Of a DNA stretch of 64,000 bases, positions 27,357 to 37,038 are shown one piece after another. Under the pieces are notes generated by a model. The model made no database searches, was not told the origin of the DNA, and was given only the letters and a program-made list of their open reading frames with translations. The position numbers and the translations under genes are program-made. Source of the DNA: Gammaproteobacteria bacterium (GTDB taxonomy: Bacteria > Pseudomonadota > Gammaproteobacteria > Eutrophobiales > Eutrophobiaceae). The DNA lies in assembly GCA_011772965.1 (NCBI GenBank), contig WVYN01000024.1, forward strand, positions 24,391 through 88,390, in the 5' to 3' direction. Position 1 is the first letter of the stretch. Each line of letters opens with the position of its first letter.

Positions 27357-29044
27357 ACAACGACTGCTTCAGATGACAGAATATTTTCCATAGGGGGTTG
27401 TACGAATAGCCCCAGAACATAATCGACGCCCGAGCTGGTGGCTATCATCATATATTCCCCTGAATCAATCTTGCTAGCCACAGATATCGCACCATTTTCT
27501 TTGGCCAGTGATGCGATATTCTGAATTAATCCTGCGTCCATTTTACCCTGGGAGTTATGCTCTGGTGAGAAAAACACAAAATCAAATTTCTCGGCTTGCA
27601 AACATTTATCCAGAGTTTCAAGGTCTTCGATGTGTGTCAGGGCGATAGGTGATTTTAATTTAATTCGCAGTTTATTTAATTGCATCTTGGCTTCACGCGT
27701 GTTTTCTAGAAAATCTGCAGCATTAATTTCGAATATTACATACTTGCCAAGATCAGGCATTTTCAGCCGTCTGATTATCTTGTCTAGCCAGTCCGATAAT
27801 CCTTTGTCACTTTGTGATTGTTTTGAAAGTGAAACAAATATTCCAAAATTCCTATTTTCTTTTCTGTTTAGTTTAGACAGCTCAACAATACAATGGCGGG
27901 AAACCCATCGGTCAAGCGTATTTAACGTATTTGCTTTTTCCAGTATTGGCAAAAATTCCTTGGGATCAATAGAACTGCCCTGTGAATCAATCAAGTTGGT
28001 TGTCGTTTGAAATAATTCAGAATAGAGCGGATGGCCAGCATCAGATATTTGCACCAATGGCTGGAAAAGGGGAACAAAATTTTCTTCTTTTACCGCACTG
28101 ATAATTTCCTTTGCCATTTCGGTATTCAATGTTTCATCTGTTTTTGTTTCTTCCGAGGCAAATGCATAGGAATTTCCGTTTTGTTTTCTTGCAGTAGCAC
28201 TGGCTGAATCTACAGCCTGAAGCAGTTCAGACACTTTTGATTTTCCGCCCTTTATTTCTACCAAGCCGAGGCTGATCGAGTAATCAATCTCAGCACCTTC
28301 CAGTTGAAATGGAGATTGATCAAATTCTTCACAAAGTTTTTTGGCAAATTGCTCTATGGCAGCGTGTTCCCGGTTATGCAGCAATATACCGATTACAGAC
28401 TCCTTGATCCGGGTAAAAGTCCCTTCCATGCCGTTATTAATAATGGTTTCCTGGATGATGTCAGTCAGGAACTTGACAAATTTGTCTGTCTTTTCTGCTT
28501 CAAGTTTTTCTGAAATCTCATTAAATCCATCTATCTTGAGCAGGGCGATGGCATCTTTTACATGCAGGGTTTTGAGTAATTTGAGAAATTTTTCCTTGTT
28601 ATAATGATGGACTTTCACTTTCCGGGATATAGCCTCCATGGTTTGATCGAGGTATTCTTCCAAAGCTTTCCGGATTACCTGAATAAACCATTTTTTGCTG
28701 AGTTTTTCCTTGCGAATGAACCCCTGGGCCCCATACTTCTGTGCCTTCACCACCAGCTCCTCGTCATCCTTGGCTGTCAGTATCAAGGTTGCAGGAAACT
28801 CGGTTGAGGTCTTGAATTCGCGTAACCACTCAAGGCCGTTTTCACCGTTGCCAAGATCGTAATCCAGGATCAGCAGATCAAATTCAGACCAGTTGAAACT
28901 GGCCGATGGTTTGCCAGATTCAATCGGATCATATTCGGTGATTTTGGTCTCTGGAGAAATGCTATTGAAAAAGTGGATCAGTAAGTTGCGTGTATCAACG
29001 GAATCATCTATCAGCAGAACATTATTGACCAATGGCTTAGACAT
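27353..29044 (-). CDS. Response regulator with degenerate GGDEF and EAL domains
   Basis: This 563-residue protein has three parts. Residues 5-125 form a receiver domain with an intact site: D13/D14, phospho-acceptor D61 (LLILDYDLG), T90 and K112. Residues 150-300 have the GGDEF fold, but the signature position reads FTRIKES, so no cyclase activity is expected. Residues 315-555 resemble an EAL domain ([13 protein letters not shown]), but the EAL triad reads SELF and most metal ligands are absent, so it should not degrade cyclic-di-GMP. The design recalls FimX-type sensors or scaffolds that bind the nucleotide or partner proteins. No histidine kinase lies nearby. An AT-rich leader with inverted repeats precedes it. 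Confidence 0.85.
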   Translation of the reverse strand: MSKPLVNNVLLIDDSVDTRNLLIHFFNSISPETKITEYDPIESGKPSASFNWSEFDLLILDYDLGNGENGLEWLREFKTSTEFPATLILTAKDDEELVVKAQKYGAQGFIRKEKLSKKWFIQVIRKALEEYLDQTMEAISRKVKVHHYNKEKFLKLLKTLHVKDAIALLKIDGFNEISEKLEAEKTDKFVKFLTDIIQETIINNGMEGTFTRIKESVIGILLHNREHAAIEQFAKKLCEEFDQSPFQLEGAEIDYSISLGLVEIKGGKSKVSELLQAVDSASATARKQNGNSYAFASEETKTDETLNTEMAKEIISAVKEENFVPLFQPLVQISDAGHPLYSELFQTTTNLIDSQGSSIDPKEFLPILEKANTLNTLDRWVSRHCIVELSKLNRKENRNFGIFVSLSKQSQSDKGLSDWLDKIIRRLKMPDLGKYVIFEINAADFLENTREAKMQLNKLRIKLKSPIALTHIEDLETLDKCLQAEKFDFVFFSPEHNSQGKMDAGLIQNIASLAKENGAISVASKIDSGEYMMIATSSGVDYVLGLFVQPPMENILSSEAVVV

Positions 29045-29080
29045 AAAAAATCCTGAAATATTTTGTTTTAATTCAATATG

Positions 29081-29115
29081 TTAAGTTAAATACTTAATTA
29101 TAAATATAAAGTATT
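29081..29115. repeat. Overlapping inverted repeats in the leader of the degenerate GGDEF/EAL gene
   Basis: Two nested dyads occur. TTAAGT and ACTTAA are separated by 5 bases (29081-29097), and AATACTT and AAGTATT are separated by 13 bases (29089-29115). They lie 37-71 bases upstream of the gene's ATG on the minus strand. A TATAAT on the minus strand (29113-29118) overlaps the outer arm, so a regulator bound here could control the promoter. The surrounding DNA is very AT-rich, so chance dyads are possible. Confidence 0.4.
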
Positions 29116-29151
29116 ATATGAATAATCAAATCAACAGTACCAGAGTGGAGA

Positions 29152-30156
29152 TCATTCAGCATCCAGTAGTTCCGCGGGGACCTTGGCTGTTTCCCCAGCG
29201 ATTTCCTTGACCAGCTTCGGCACCAGGTAGCCCGGAAGTGTCTCTCTTAATGACTGCACCAGGCTTTTGGCCCTGTAAAGGGGGACATGAAAATGTGCGG
29301 CCCCCTCTACCTTGTCCAGCAAGTGTAAATAATAGGGGATAATACCCATAGCAAACAATGATTCACTCAACTCTGTGAGGGTTTCAGCAGAATCATTGAC
29401 GCCCCTAAGCAGCACAGACTGGTTGAATAACGGGATTCGAGCAAAATACAGTTTTCGTATGGCCTGGCGTGCCTTGTCACCGAACTCGTTGGCGTGATTG
29501 CTATGTATAACAACCACGGGTTGCAGCCGTGTCGTAGTAAGAAGCTCAATCAAATCTTCATCGATACGGCAGGGCATAACCACGGGAATCCGGGTATGAA
29601 TCCTGAGTCTTTTCAGATGAGGAATCCCGATGAGCAATTCCACCAACCTGGAAAGCCTGTTGTTGGATAGGGTTAACGGATCTCCGCCACTGAGGATGAT
29701 TTCCTTGATGGACTTGTCCTTCATCAGGTAGTTCAATGCACCGGACCATGTATTCTCAGACGGATTGGCATCCGCGTAGGGAAAATGTCTTCTGAAACAA
29801 TAGCGGCAATGAATCGCGCATGCACCGGTAGCAATCAGCAAGGCCCTGTGCCGGTATTTATGTAATAAACCCGGGACCGGCTGGTAACTACTTTCCTGCA
29901 ACGGGTCGGTAGTATAAGCTGCATCCCTCACGTCCTCTTGCCTGGTCGGCAATACCTGAAGCAGGAGTGCATCAGCCGGATTACCTGGCTTGATATTTTC
30001 CAGGTAAGACTGGGGCACGCGCAGAGGAAATTCCTGTGCTGCCTGCTCAGACAAATTACTATCAATGCCAGACAATCCCAGCTTATTCAATAATGCATGT
30101 GGATCTTTATAGGTCGATTGCATGACTTTTTGCCAATTTACTGTCTGTATATGCAT
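29152..30156 (-). CDS. epmB: EF-P (R)-beta-lysylation enzyme EpmB (lysine 2,3-aminomutase homologue)
   Basis: This 334-residue radical-SAM enzyme has the cluster motif C113/C117/C120 in GACAIHCRYCFRRHFPY, followed by the family's ILSGGDPLTLSN. EpmB converts (S)-alpha-lysine to (R)-beta-lysine with SAM and PLP. The product is attached to EF-P by EpmA. Lysine 2,3-aminomutases of clostridia are longer, and this length matches E. coli EpmB. It is divergent from efp-epmA, with 62 bases between the starts, so all three steps sit in one locus. The ATG at 30156 gives the family N-terminus with WQKVMQSTYKDPHALL. Confidence 0.95.
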   Translation of the reverse strand: MHIQTVNWQKVMQSTYKDPHALLNKLGLSGIDSNLSEQAAQEFPLRVPQSYLENIKPGNPADALLLQVLPTRQEDVRDAAYTTDPLQESSYQPVPGLLHKYRHRALLIATGACAIHCRYCFRRHFPYADANPSENTWSGALNYLMKDKSIKEIILSGGDPLTLSNNRLSRLVELLIGIPHLKRLRIHTRIPVVMPCRIDEDLIELLTTTRLQPVVVIHSNHANEFGDKARQAIRKLYFARIPLFNQSVLLRGVNDSAETLTELSESLFAMGIIPYYLHLLDKVEGAAHFHVPLYRAKSLVQSLRETLPGYLVPKLVKEIAGETAKVPAELLDAE

Positions 30157-30218
30157 TATCAGAGTGCTTCAATGTATGATATGCCTTTTTAACACATGTG
30201 AATAAGAATGAGGAATCT

Positions 30219-30785
30219 ATGGCGACCTTCAGTACCAACGAGTTCAAGTCCGGATTAAAAGTCATGCTGGACAATGACCCCTGCGCAATTGTAGAAAATG
30301 AATATGTTAAACCGGGAAAGGGACAGGCCTTCAACCGGGTCAAGCTCCGCAATCTTAAGACAGGCCGCGTCATAGAACGGACTTTTAAATCAGGAGAAAC
30401 CCTGAATTCAGCGGATGTACTGGAAATTGAAGTCCAATATCTCTATAGCGACGGGGAATTGTGGCATTTTATGGACCCGAGTAACTATGAGCAATACGCT
30501 GCCGATAAGAATGCTGCCGGTGAGGCTGCGCAGTGGCTCAAGGGAGAGGAAATATGCACAGTAACGCTCTGGAATGGTAGCCCGTTATCTGTCACTGCTC
30601 CGAACTTTGTCACCTTGCAAATTACCGAAACCGATCCGGGGGTAAGAGGGGATACGGCCACCGGTGGCACCAAGCCTGCGACCCTTGAAACCGGCGCCGT
30701 TGTTAAAGTGCCTCTGTTTGTTGAAAATGGTGAATTGATCAAGATAGACACACGGACTGGCAGTTATGTCAGCCGTGCCAGCTAG
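30219..30785 (+). CDS. efp: Translation elongation factor P
   Basis: This 188-residue protein is EF-P, the normal length. The modified lysine is K34 in the loop VKPGKGQAF, and three beta-barrel domains follow. It rescues ribosomes stalled at polyproline stretches. I chose the ATG at 30219, which begins [12 protein letters not shown] like other EF-P proteins and has GAGGAA 4 bases upstream. A GTG 21 bases earlier is in frame but lies within the leader. The loop sequence GKGQ and the presence of epmA and epmB next door indicate beta-lysyl modification, not the rhamnosyl or 5-aminopentanol types. Confidence 0.97.
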   Translation: MATFSTNEFKSGLKVMLDNDPCAIVENEYVKPGKGQAFNRVKLRNLKTGRVIERTFKSGETLNSADVLEIEVQYLYSDGELWHFMDPSNYEQYAADKNAAGEAAQWLKGEEICTVTLWNGSPLSVTAPNFVTLQITETDPGVRGDTATGGTKPATLETGAVVKVPLFVENGELIKIDTRTGSYVSRAS

Positions 30786-30806
30786 CACTAAATGGTTTTC
30801 CATGCG

Positions 30807-31760
30807 ATGGCAAATTTAGATTGGAATCCCGTAGTTGATCAATCAACTTTGAAACTGCGGGCAGAGATATTGCGCAAGGTCCGACAGTTCATGAATGAAG
30901 CCGGTATTATGGAAGTTGAAACTCCGATCCTGGCGTCATCTACTGCAACTGATCCAAATATATGCAGTTTTGAAACCCGTCTTCACACTGAATCCGGTAG
31001 CAGGCTCTATCTGCAAACCTCGCCAGAGTTTCATATGAAGCGGTTATTGGCCGCTGGATCTGGCTCAATTTTTCAGATAAGCCGGGCCTTTAGGGATGAA
31101 GAGTCTGGGCGCTATCATAATCCGGAATTTACGATGCTCGAATGGTACCGTCCGGGTTTTGATCATCATGAATTGATGAATGAAATTGAATCACTACTCG
31201 ACTACCTGGGTTTGCAGAAACCGGCAAGAATAAGTTATGCAGATGTATTTCTCGAGCTAACAGGGTTTGATCCACATGCCATTAGCCGCAAGCAGTTAAT
31301 AAAACTGGGCCGTGATGCTGGTCTGAGTCCTGCTGTTGAAGATTACAATGAATTGCTGGACTTTGTTTTCAACCACTATGTCATCTCAAGATTGAGGGAT
31401 AAAGGTAGTGTTTTTGTATTTGATTTTCCCCAAGCCCAGGCTGCTCTGGCGCGCCTCAGTGGAGGTGAGCCGGTAACAGCGGCACGATTTGAACTTTTTA
31501 TCCAGGGACTGGAGATTGCCAATGGTTTTCATGAACTTTGTGATCCCCATGAGCAAAAGCAGCGCTTTAAATCAGATTTGCAGCAGAGATCAAAACAAAA
31601 TAAAACCCTTTACCCCATTGACAGAAAATTTCTATCAGCACTTGAATCGGGTATGCCAGAAAGTGCCGGTGTAGCTCTGGGCCTTGATCGTTTATTAATG
31701 GTTTTGTCAAAGGCAAGTCATATCCGGGAAGTTCTTGCGTTTCCAATAAACAATGCCTGA
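30807..31760 (+). CDS. epmA: EF-P lysine ligase EpmA (PoxA/GenX)
   Basis: This is a 317-residue class II lysyl-tRNA synthetase paralogue lacking the anticodon-binding domain. Motif 2 is visible in ISRAFRDEESGRYHNPEFTMLEWYR, and motif 3 in SAGVALGLDRLLMVLS. The N-terminal motif 1 region is IMEVETPILASS. EpmA activates beta-lysine and joins it to K34 of EF-P. An ATG at 30792 adds 5 residues; either start is possible and neither has a strong ribosome site. The gene lies 21 bases after efp and 2 bases before the helicase gene, so the three are probably co-transcribed. Confidence 0.95.
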   Translation: MANLDWNPVVDQSTLKLRAEILRKVRQFMNEAGIMEVETPILASSTATDPNICSFETRLHTESGSRLYLQTSPEFHMKRLLAAGSGSIFQISRAFRDEESGRYHNPEFTMLEWYRPGFDHHELMNEIESLLDYLGLQKPARISYADVFLELTGFDPHAISRKQLIKLGRDAGLSPAVEDYNELLDFVFNHYVISRLRDKGSVFVFDFPQAQAALARLSGGEPVTAARFELFIQGLEIANGFHELCDPHEQKQRFKSDLQQRSKQNKTLYPIDRKFLSALESGMPESAGVALGLDRLLMVLSKASHIREVLAFPINNA

Positions 31761-31762
31761 GC

Positions 31763-33673
31763 ATGATTACCAGTACTGATATCTTCACTAATGATGGGCC
31801 ACTAAGCCGAAATCTTGATGATTACGTTCATCGGGACGAGCAGAAGGCTCTCGCAATAAAAATTGAAGAAGCTATTAATAATGAAGTTTCATTGGTCTGC
31901 GAGGCCGGTACAGGAACCGGTAAAACCTATGCCTATCTTGTTCCGGCGATTTTGTCAGGAAAGAAAGTCATTATCTCAACAGGCACTAAGCATTTACAGG
32001 ATCAATTATATCAAAAAGATCTGCCGATTATTAACAGGTCATTGGGTGCAGCTGTAAACACAGCTTTGCTCAAGGGTCGTAATAACTACTTGTGCAAATT
32101 AAGACTCCGTGAATATGAGCAGATTGGATCATTATTTAAATCCAAGGATCAATACAGGCTACAGATGATCAGGACCTGGCATTCAGAGACCAAAACCGGC
32201 GATCTGGGAGAATTAATGGATTTGCCGGAGGATTCACCCTTGAAACCTACTATTACGTCAACAACTGATAACTGTCTTGGTCAGGAATGTGAGTTCTATA
32301 ATGAATGCTTTGTACTTCAGGCCAGACGCAAGGCGCAGGATGCCACATTACTGGTTGTTAATCATCACTTGTTGATGGCTGATCTGGCCCTCAAGGAAAC
32401 CGGTTTCGGTGAATTACTGCCCCGTGCCGAAGTGATAATCTTTGATGAAGCCCATCAATTGCCGGAACTTGCCGCCACATTTTTCGGATTAACAATTAGC
32501 AGCAGACAGATAATCAATTTGGTTAATGATACACGCACTGCGTTCCTTGCAGATGCGAAAGATATTAAAGATGTTGATCAATTGATGGATACCTTGAGAA
32601 AGGGAATACAGAATTTTCGTTTGTCTCTGGGCGAGACAGATCGGCGTGAATCCTGGGGAGAACTTCTAAAAAGTACAGCAATAAAAACAGCGAGCAGACA
32701 ATTGCATCAATCCTTAGGTAACATGGAAAGATTGTTGGACAAGGTCTCCATGCGCTCCAAGTCCCTAGAAAATTCCTGGCTACGCACTTCAAGCCTTCTG
32801 GGACAGTTCAAAGATTACAGTGAAAGAGTTCTCGATGACCAGGTTCAATGGCTAGAGACAAGAGGCAACAGTTTCTTTCTGCACCAAACACCACTTGATG
32901 TTTCGTCAATGTTCAAGGAAAGAATTAATCAGCATGATGCTACCTGTATTTACACATCTGCCACTCTGGCGGTCAAAAAAGATTTTAGTCATTTTTCCAG
33001 GCAACTGGGTTTGACCGAATGTAATACAGTTGCCTTGCCCAGCCCATTTAATTACCAGCAACAGGCCTTGCTGTATTTGCCGGCAAATTTGCCTGAACCG
33101 GGAATGCCTGAATATACCCGGTCCGTGATCAATACAGCGTTGCCAGTAATAAAAGCCAGTCAGGGCCATACATTCCTTTTATTTACCAGTCATCGTGCCT
33201 TACGTGAGGCTGGTGATATATTGCAAGCAAGGATGGAATATTCCTTGTTGATACAGGGGCAGGCACCCAGGACTGAACTACTGGAGGAATTTCGTAATAC
33301 ACGGCACGCTGTTTTACTCGGCACCAGCAGTTTTTGGGAAGGTGTAGATGTAAAGGGTGATTCACTCTCAAGTGTAATTATTGACAAGCTACCATTTATG
33401 CCGCCTGATGATCCTGTATTCAGAGCAAGGGCTGAAAAAATGCAGGCAAGCGGTTCTAATCCGTTTATGGAATATCAGTTACCTCAGGCTATTATCAACT
33501 TGAAGCAGGGCATAGGGCGATTGATTAGGGATTCGTCTGATTATGGAGTATTGACTATATGTGACCCGCGGCTATTGACCAAGTCCTATGGTAAACAGGT
33601 GCTTGCAAGCCTTCCGGTTATGGAAATTACGCGTGATATTTCAAGGGTTGAAGATTTTTATTCGCGCCACTAG
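31763..33673 (+). CDS. DinG/YoaA-family ATP-dependent DNA helicase
   Basis: This 636-residue superfamily 2 helicase has Walker A AGTGTGKTYA (about residues 48-57) and the DEAH box FDEAHQLPE (228-231). The four cysteines of the iron-sulfur domain are present at C111, C171, C176 and C182. Motif VI is seen in QGIGRLIRDSSDYGVL. The length matches E. coli YoaA (about 636) better than DinG (716). Such enzymes unwind 5'-overhang DNA or D-loops in repair and at replication-transcription conflicts. It starts 2 bases after epmA. Its stop overlaps the convergent methyltransferase stop by 4 bases (CTAG). Confidence 0.92.
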   Translation: MITSTDIFTNDGPLSRNLDDYVHRDEQKALAIKIEEAINNEVSLVCEAGTGTGKTYAYLVPAILSGKKVIISTGTKHLQDQLYQKDLPIINRSLGAAVNTALLKGRNNYLCKLRLREYEQIGSLFKSKDQYRLQMIRTWHSETKTGDLGELMDLPEDSPLKPTITSTTDNCLGQECEFYNECFVLQARRKAQDATLLVVNHHLLMADLALKETGFGELLPRAEVIIFDEAHQLPELAATFFGLTISSRQIINLVNDTRTAFLADAKDIKDVDQLMDTLRKGIQNFRLSLGETDRRESWGELLKSTAIKTASRQLHQSLGNMERLLDKVSMRSKSLENSWLRTSSLLGQFKDYSERVLDDQVQWLETRGNSFFLHQTPLDVSSMFKERINQHDATCIYTSATLAVKKDFSHFSRQLGLTECNTVALPSPFNYQQQALLYLPANLPEPGMPEYTRSVINTALPVIKASQGHTFLLFTSHRALREAGDILQARMEYSLLIQGQAPRTELLEEFRNTRHAVLLGTSSFWEGVDVKGDSLSSVIIDKLPFMPPDDPVFRARAEKMQASGSNPFMEYQLPQAIINLKQGIGRLIRDSSDYGVLTICDPRLLTKSYGKQVLASLPVMEITRDISRVEDFYSRH

Positions 33674-34332
33674 ATCTTTACTGCAAGTGTTATCCCGTCA
33701 GCCACGGGCAGCATACTCAGAAAAATACGCTTATCTTCATGCAGCTTTGCATTGAAGTCACGAATTGCCAGTGTGTCCCTGTCTGTTTCCACGGGGGAAG
33801 CCGGTTTCCCCGACCAGAGCACATTATCGACCATTATCAATCCGCCTGTTCTTATTAACTCCAATGCCAGTTTGTAATAGTCAGGATATTCCGGTTTATC
33901 GGCATCAATAAATACAAAATCAAATGTACCTCGATGACCTTTATCAATGAGCCGGGACATGGTATCCAAAGCGGGCGCCAGTTCCAGGGAAATTTTGTGA
34001 CTGACGCCGGCCATTGACCAGAATTTTGTTGCTATAGCAGTATCTTTCTTGTTGATATCGCAAGCTATGATTTTACCATCATCAGGAATGCCCCTTGCCA
34101 TCGCAAGGGTGCCGTAACCAGTAAATACACCTATTTCCATTACTTTTCTAGCGTTAATAAGTTTCAGTAACAGGGTCATGAACTGTCCCTGTTCCGGAGC
34201 GATTTGCATCATAGACTGAGGATGTCCGGCCGTTTCTTCGCGCAAGGCTTTTTGTACCAGTGTTTCTCTTAGCGAGACTGATAACAAATAGTTATAGATG
34301 TCTTCTGTCAGGTTTATGCTTTTAAGCGTCAT
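33670..34332 (-). CDS. Class I SAM-dependent O-methyltransferase (CCoAOMT-like)
   Basis: This 220-residue protein has the O-methyltransferase family-3 fold. SAM-binding signs are VMEIGVFTGYGTLAMARGIP and IIACDINKKDT. The metal-site region is FVFIDADKPEYPDYYKLALELI, followed by GGLIMVDNVLWSGK. It resembles caffeoyl-CoA-type catechol O-methyltransferases of bacteria, many of which act on unknown small molecules. It is cytosolic. It stands alone on the minus strand, convergent with the helicase and divergent from cpdA, so the context gives no substrate. Confidence 0.9.
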   Translation of the reverse strand: MTLKSINLTEDIYNYLLSVSLRETLVQKALREETAGHPQSMMQIAPEQGQFMTLLLKLINARKVMEIGVFTGYGTLAMARGIPDDGKIIACDINKKDTAIATKFWSMAGVSHKISLELAPALDTMSRLIDKGHRGTFDFVFIDADKPEYPDYYKLALELIRTGGLIMVDNVLWSGKPASPVETDRDTLAIRDFNAKLHEDKRIFLSMLPVADGITLAVKI

Positions 34333-34394
34333 GATTTAAAAGTCTGCCTCTGTTTTCAGGTAATTAAGGTATAAGCTATACTGGGTAAGAGATT

Positions 34395-35168
34395 ATGCCT
34401 GAACTTCATGAGAAAAACACAGTTAAGCTTGTACAGTTAACCGACACACATATATTCTCAGATATAGAAGAAACTTTAGACGGTATTTATACTTCCGTAT
34501 CCCTGGATGCAGTCATCGAGCATGTGAATTTTTCTGGCTTCAGGCCTGATATTGTTCTTGTGACGGGCGACCTGGTTCATGACCCTGTACCTGCTGCTTA
34601 TGATAATCTTGTGAAGTCACTGAAATTATTGAATGCCCCTGTATTTTGTTTGCCAGGTAATCACGATAATCCCGAACTGATGAAAGAAGCACTCCCCCGA
34701 TCGGGGATCGGTATATCTAGTCAGATCATCCTCAATCATTGGCATATTATTCTGCTTAACACTTATATTCCGGATACTCACTCAGGCAGGCTGGGACAAA
34801 AACAGATTGAATATCTTGACGGCGCATTGGCACAGAGTAAGCAACGAAATGTTCTAATCTGTTTACATCACCCTCCTATCTCAATAAACAGCCCCTGGAT
34901 GGATGCCATGTCGCTGGAGAATCCTGAAGAATTTTTTACTATCGTTGATGGGCATTCTAATATCAAGGCAATACTCTGGGGACACATTCACCAGGACTTT
35001 AACTGTACAAGGGGTAATATATTGTTAATGGCTACGCCTTCGACGTGCGTGCAATTCAGGCCGGAAACTGAACATTACATTAAAGATGAACAGAACCCGG
35101 GGTACAGGCAAATTGTCCTGAATGAATCCGGTTTGATCGAAACAAATGTAATTAGGATTGATAAGTAA
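34395..35168 (+). CDS. cpdA: Calcineurin-like phosphodiesterase, CpdA type (3',5'-cAMP phosphodiesterase)
   Basis: This 257-residue metallophosphoesterase shows all five blocks of the fold: LTDTHIFSDIEETLDGI, VTGDLVHD, LPGNHDNPE, LHHPPI and LWGHIHQDF. The DTH...GNHD...GHIH arrangement provides the two-metal site. The spacing and the TLDGI segment match CpdA, which hydrolyses cAMP and so sets the CRP signal. Its stop is directly adjacent to the convergent kinase stop, with no spacing. The specific substrate is inferred from family similarity. Confidence 0.88.
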   Translation: MPELHEKNTVKLVQLTDTHIFSDIEETLDGIYTSVSLDAVIEHVNFSGFRPDIVLVTGDLVHDPVPAAYDNLVKSLKLLNAPVFCLPGNHDNPELMKEALPRSGIGISSQIILNHWHIILLNTYIPDTHSGRLGQKQIEYLDGALAQSKQRNVLICLHHPPISINSPWMDAMSLENPEEFFTIVDGHSNIKAILWGHIHQDFNCTRGNILLMATPSTCVQFRPETEHYIKDEQNPGYRQIVLNESGLIETNVIRIDK

Positions 35169-36986
35169 CTACTCGAACAAGGAACGGATACTATCGATCA
35201 GGTTGTTACTTTCGGATGGTGTGTCAGCAGTATTGGTTTCTGTATTGGTTTCTGTATTGTTTCTTTCGTATTGGCGCTCAGGATTCTCCCGAACATATTT
35301 TTCTGCAAGTTTGTTATTCAATGCCTTTCTTGCAGGATCTATTTTATTTGAATCCGGCCAGATTTCCTCAGCCTTGTTAATATAACGCCTGGCTTCAAAT
35401 GTCTTGTCCTTGTCCAGAGCGACATATGCCATGTTGATATAAGTATCTGATATCTTCCTAATCCCGTTTTCGGCCTCGGAGTTTTTCGGGTCTAGTTTGA
35501 TGACCTGTTTATACAGGTCATAGGCATTTCTGCCTGGAGGCTTGGTAAGGTTCAGTTTTTTAAAATTTTCTGCAGCACTGGTCAATAACAGTTGAACCTC
35601 GTTAACTTCCCCTTCCTGTTCTGCCGCTAGGTTTTCGACTGCAAGCGATGCAACATCTGGCGCTTCCTCGCTGCTGGATGCTGGCGCGCCGGTCTCTGAT
35701 GTGGCCTCTATAATTGTTTCACCGGATCCTGATGCCTCTGCATTGGCGGTTCCTGTTAGCGATGTTTCATCCATGGATTCATTCTGTAAAGCCACGGGGC
35801 GATTGGTATCCGGAGTCATGGACGTATATGCGGTTAGTACTGCTGCTGAGACAACCAGTAACAGAACTAATGATACGACCATTCGTTTGCGCCAGATGCT
35901 TGCATTGTCCCATAATACGGCAGTAATGGTGGTTTCATCACCATCATAAGTAATTGTTTTTTCTGTGTTTTTCTCAGTATCGCTTCTCCAGCTGGCTCGG
36001 CTGATATCAATAAAGTCAACTTCTGAATCATCAACTGAAAAGCTTTTGACGTTACTAGTCGATGATGTTGGTTCGGTATCCAGTTCAAAATCACCGACAT
36101 CAAATTCTTCGACCCAGGACCTAATGTCCTGTGGTCTTTCCTGGGCCCTGAATGCCAGGGCATGATCCAGAGCAGATAAAAAACTGTTTGAATATTTATC
36201 TGCAACGATGTCAACAAGAGGAATATAACAGTCCTTATGATCGTTGGTAATTGCTTCACTGCGATCGATGGCATTCAAAGGTGCAACACCAACAACAAGT
36301 TTATAAACCGTGGCAGCAAGGCCATAAATATCTGTCCAGGGTCCTTGTTTATCACTTTTACTGGCATACTGCTCTATAGGTGCATAGCCAGGGGAGACAA
36401 AGTTTGTGAGTGTTTGGGGATTGGTCGATTCTGTTTTTCTTGCAGACCCGAAATCCAGAAGCACCGGGGACCTGTCCTCTCTCAAAAAAATATTTCCCGG
36501 TTTGATGTCTCTGTGAACAAAACCTTTGGTGTGAATTTTCTGGAGTCCGCTCAATAGCGGTAACATAATTGACATTAATTCTTCTTCAGTAAAATTTTTT
36601 TTACGCCGATGAATTTGTTTTAGACTTTCACCTTTTTCATAGTTCATGACCATATAGGCGGTGTTGTTTGCCTCGAAGACGTTAAATACCTTGATAAGAT
36701 TGGGATGCTCAAACTGGGTTAGTGTGCGGGCTTCAAACAGGAATCGCTCCAGCCCAAACCTGAAATCATCAACGTGTTCATCAGATAGCGGGGAGACTTC
36801 CTGATTGGACTTGCGAAGACAGAATTGTCCCGGCAGATATTCTTTCAGGGCGACATGACGATCGAGATTTATGTCATGAGCAAGATAGGTTATGCCGAAA
36901 GCACCATGCCCGAGCACCTTTTCAATACGGTACCACAACAGATCGTAGCCGATGGGCAGGGCGTTTTGGTGGTTATTTTTACTCAT
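35169..36986 (-). CDS. Hanks-type Ser/Thr protein kinase with one transmembrane helix
   Basis: This 605-residue protein starts with a complete eukaryotic-like kinase domain (residues 17-295): glycine loop GHGAFG at 26-31, lysine K48 (VALKEYLPG), catalytic HRDIKPGN (158-165) and DFGSARK (178-184). Residues 300-360 are an acidic linker, and 369-387 form a transmembrane helix. The extracytoplasmic part has two repeat-like helical hairpins resembling TPR units (NAYDLYKQVIKLDPKNSEAE and YINMAYVALDKDKTFEARRY). It would phosphorylate proteins in the cytosol and sense something outside. No phosphatase or FHA partner is adjacent. A 12-base tandem repeat codes for ETNTETNT near the C-terminus. Confidence 0.92.
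   Translation of the reverse strand: MSKNNHQNALPIGYDLLWYRIEKVLGHGAFGITYLAHDINLDRHVALKEYLPGQFCLRKSNQEVSPLSDEHVDDFRFGLERFLFEARTLTQFEHPNLIKVFNVFEANNTAYMVMNYEKGESLKQIHRRKKNFTEEELMSIMLPLLSGLQKIHTKGFVHRDIKPGNIFLREDRSPVLLDFGSARKTESTNPQTLTNFVSPGYAPIEQYASKSDKQGPWTDIYGLAATVYKLVVGVAPLNAIDRSEAITNDHKDCYIPLVDIVADKYSNSFLSALDHALAFRAQERPQDIRSWVEEFDVGDFELDTEPTSSTSNVKSFSVDDSEVDFIDISRASWRSDTEKNTEKTITYDGDETTITAVLWDNASIWRKRMVVSLVLLLVVSAAVLTAYTSMTPDTNRPVALQNESMDETSLTGTANAEASGSGETIIEATSETGAPASSSEEAPDVASLAVENLAAEQEGEVNEVQLLLTSAAENFKKLNLTKPPGRNAYDLYKQVIKLDPKNSEAENGIRKISDTYINMAYVALDKDKTFEARRYINKAEEIWPDSNKIDPARKALNNKLAEKYVRENPERQYERNNTETNTETNTADTPSESNNLIDSIRSLFE
35231..35259. repeat. 12-bp tandem repeat in the kinase gene
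   Basis: The unit TATTGGTTTCTG occurs twice in a row and starts a third time before diverging. It encodes the ETNT repeats near the kinase C-terminus. Unit number could vary by slippage without breaking the frame, because 12 is divisible by three. Confidence 0.7.
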
Positions 36987-37038
36987 GAGATCAATTATAT
37001 ATCCATCGCAGCTTATAATTATAATAAATTACACCGGG

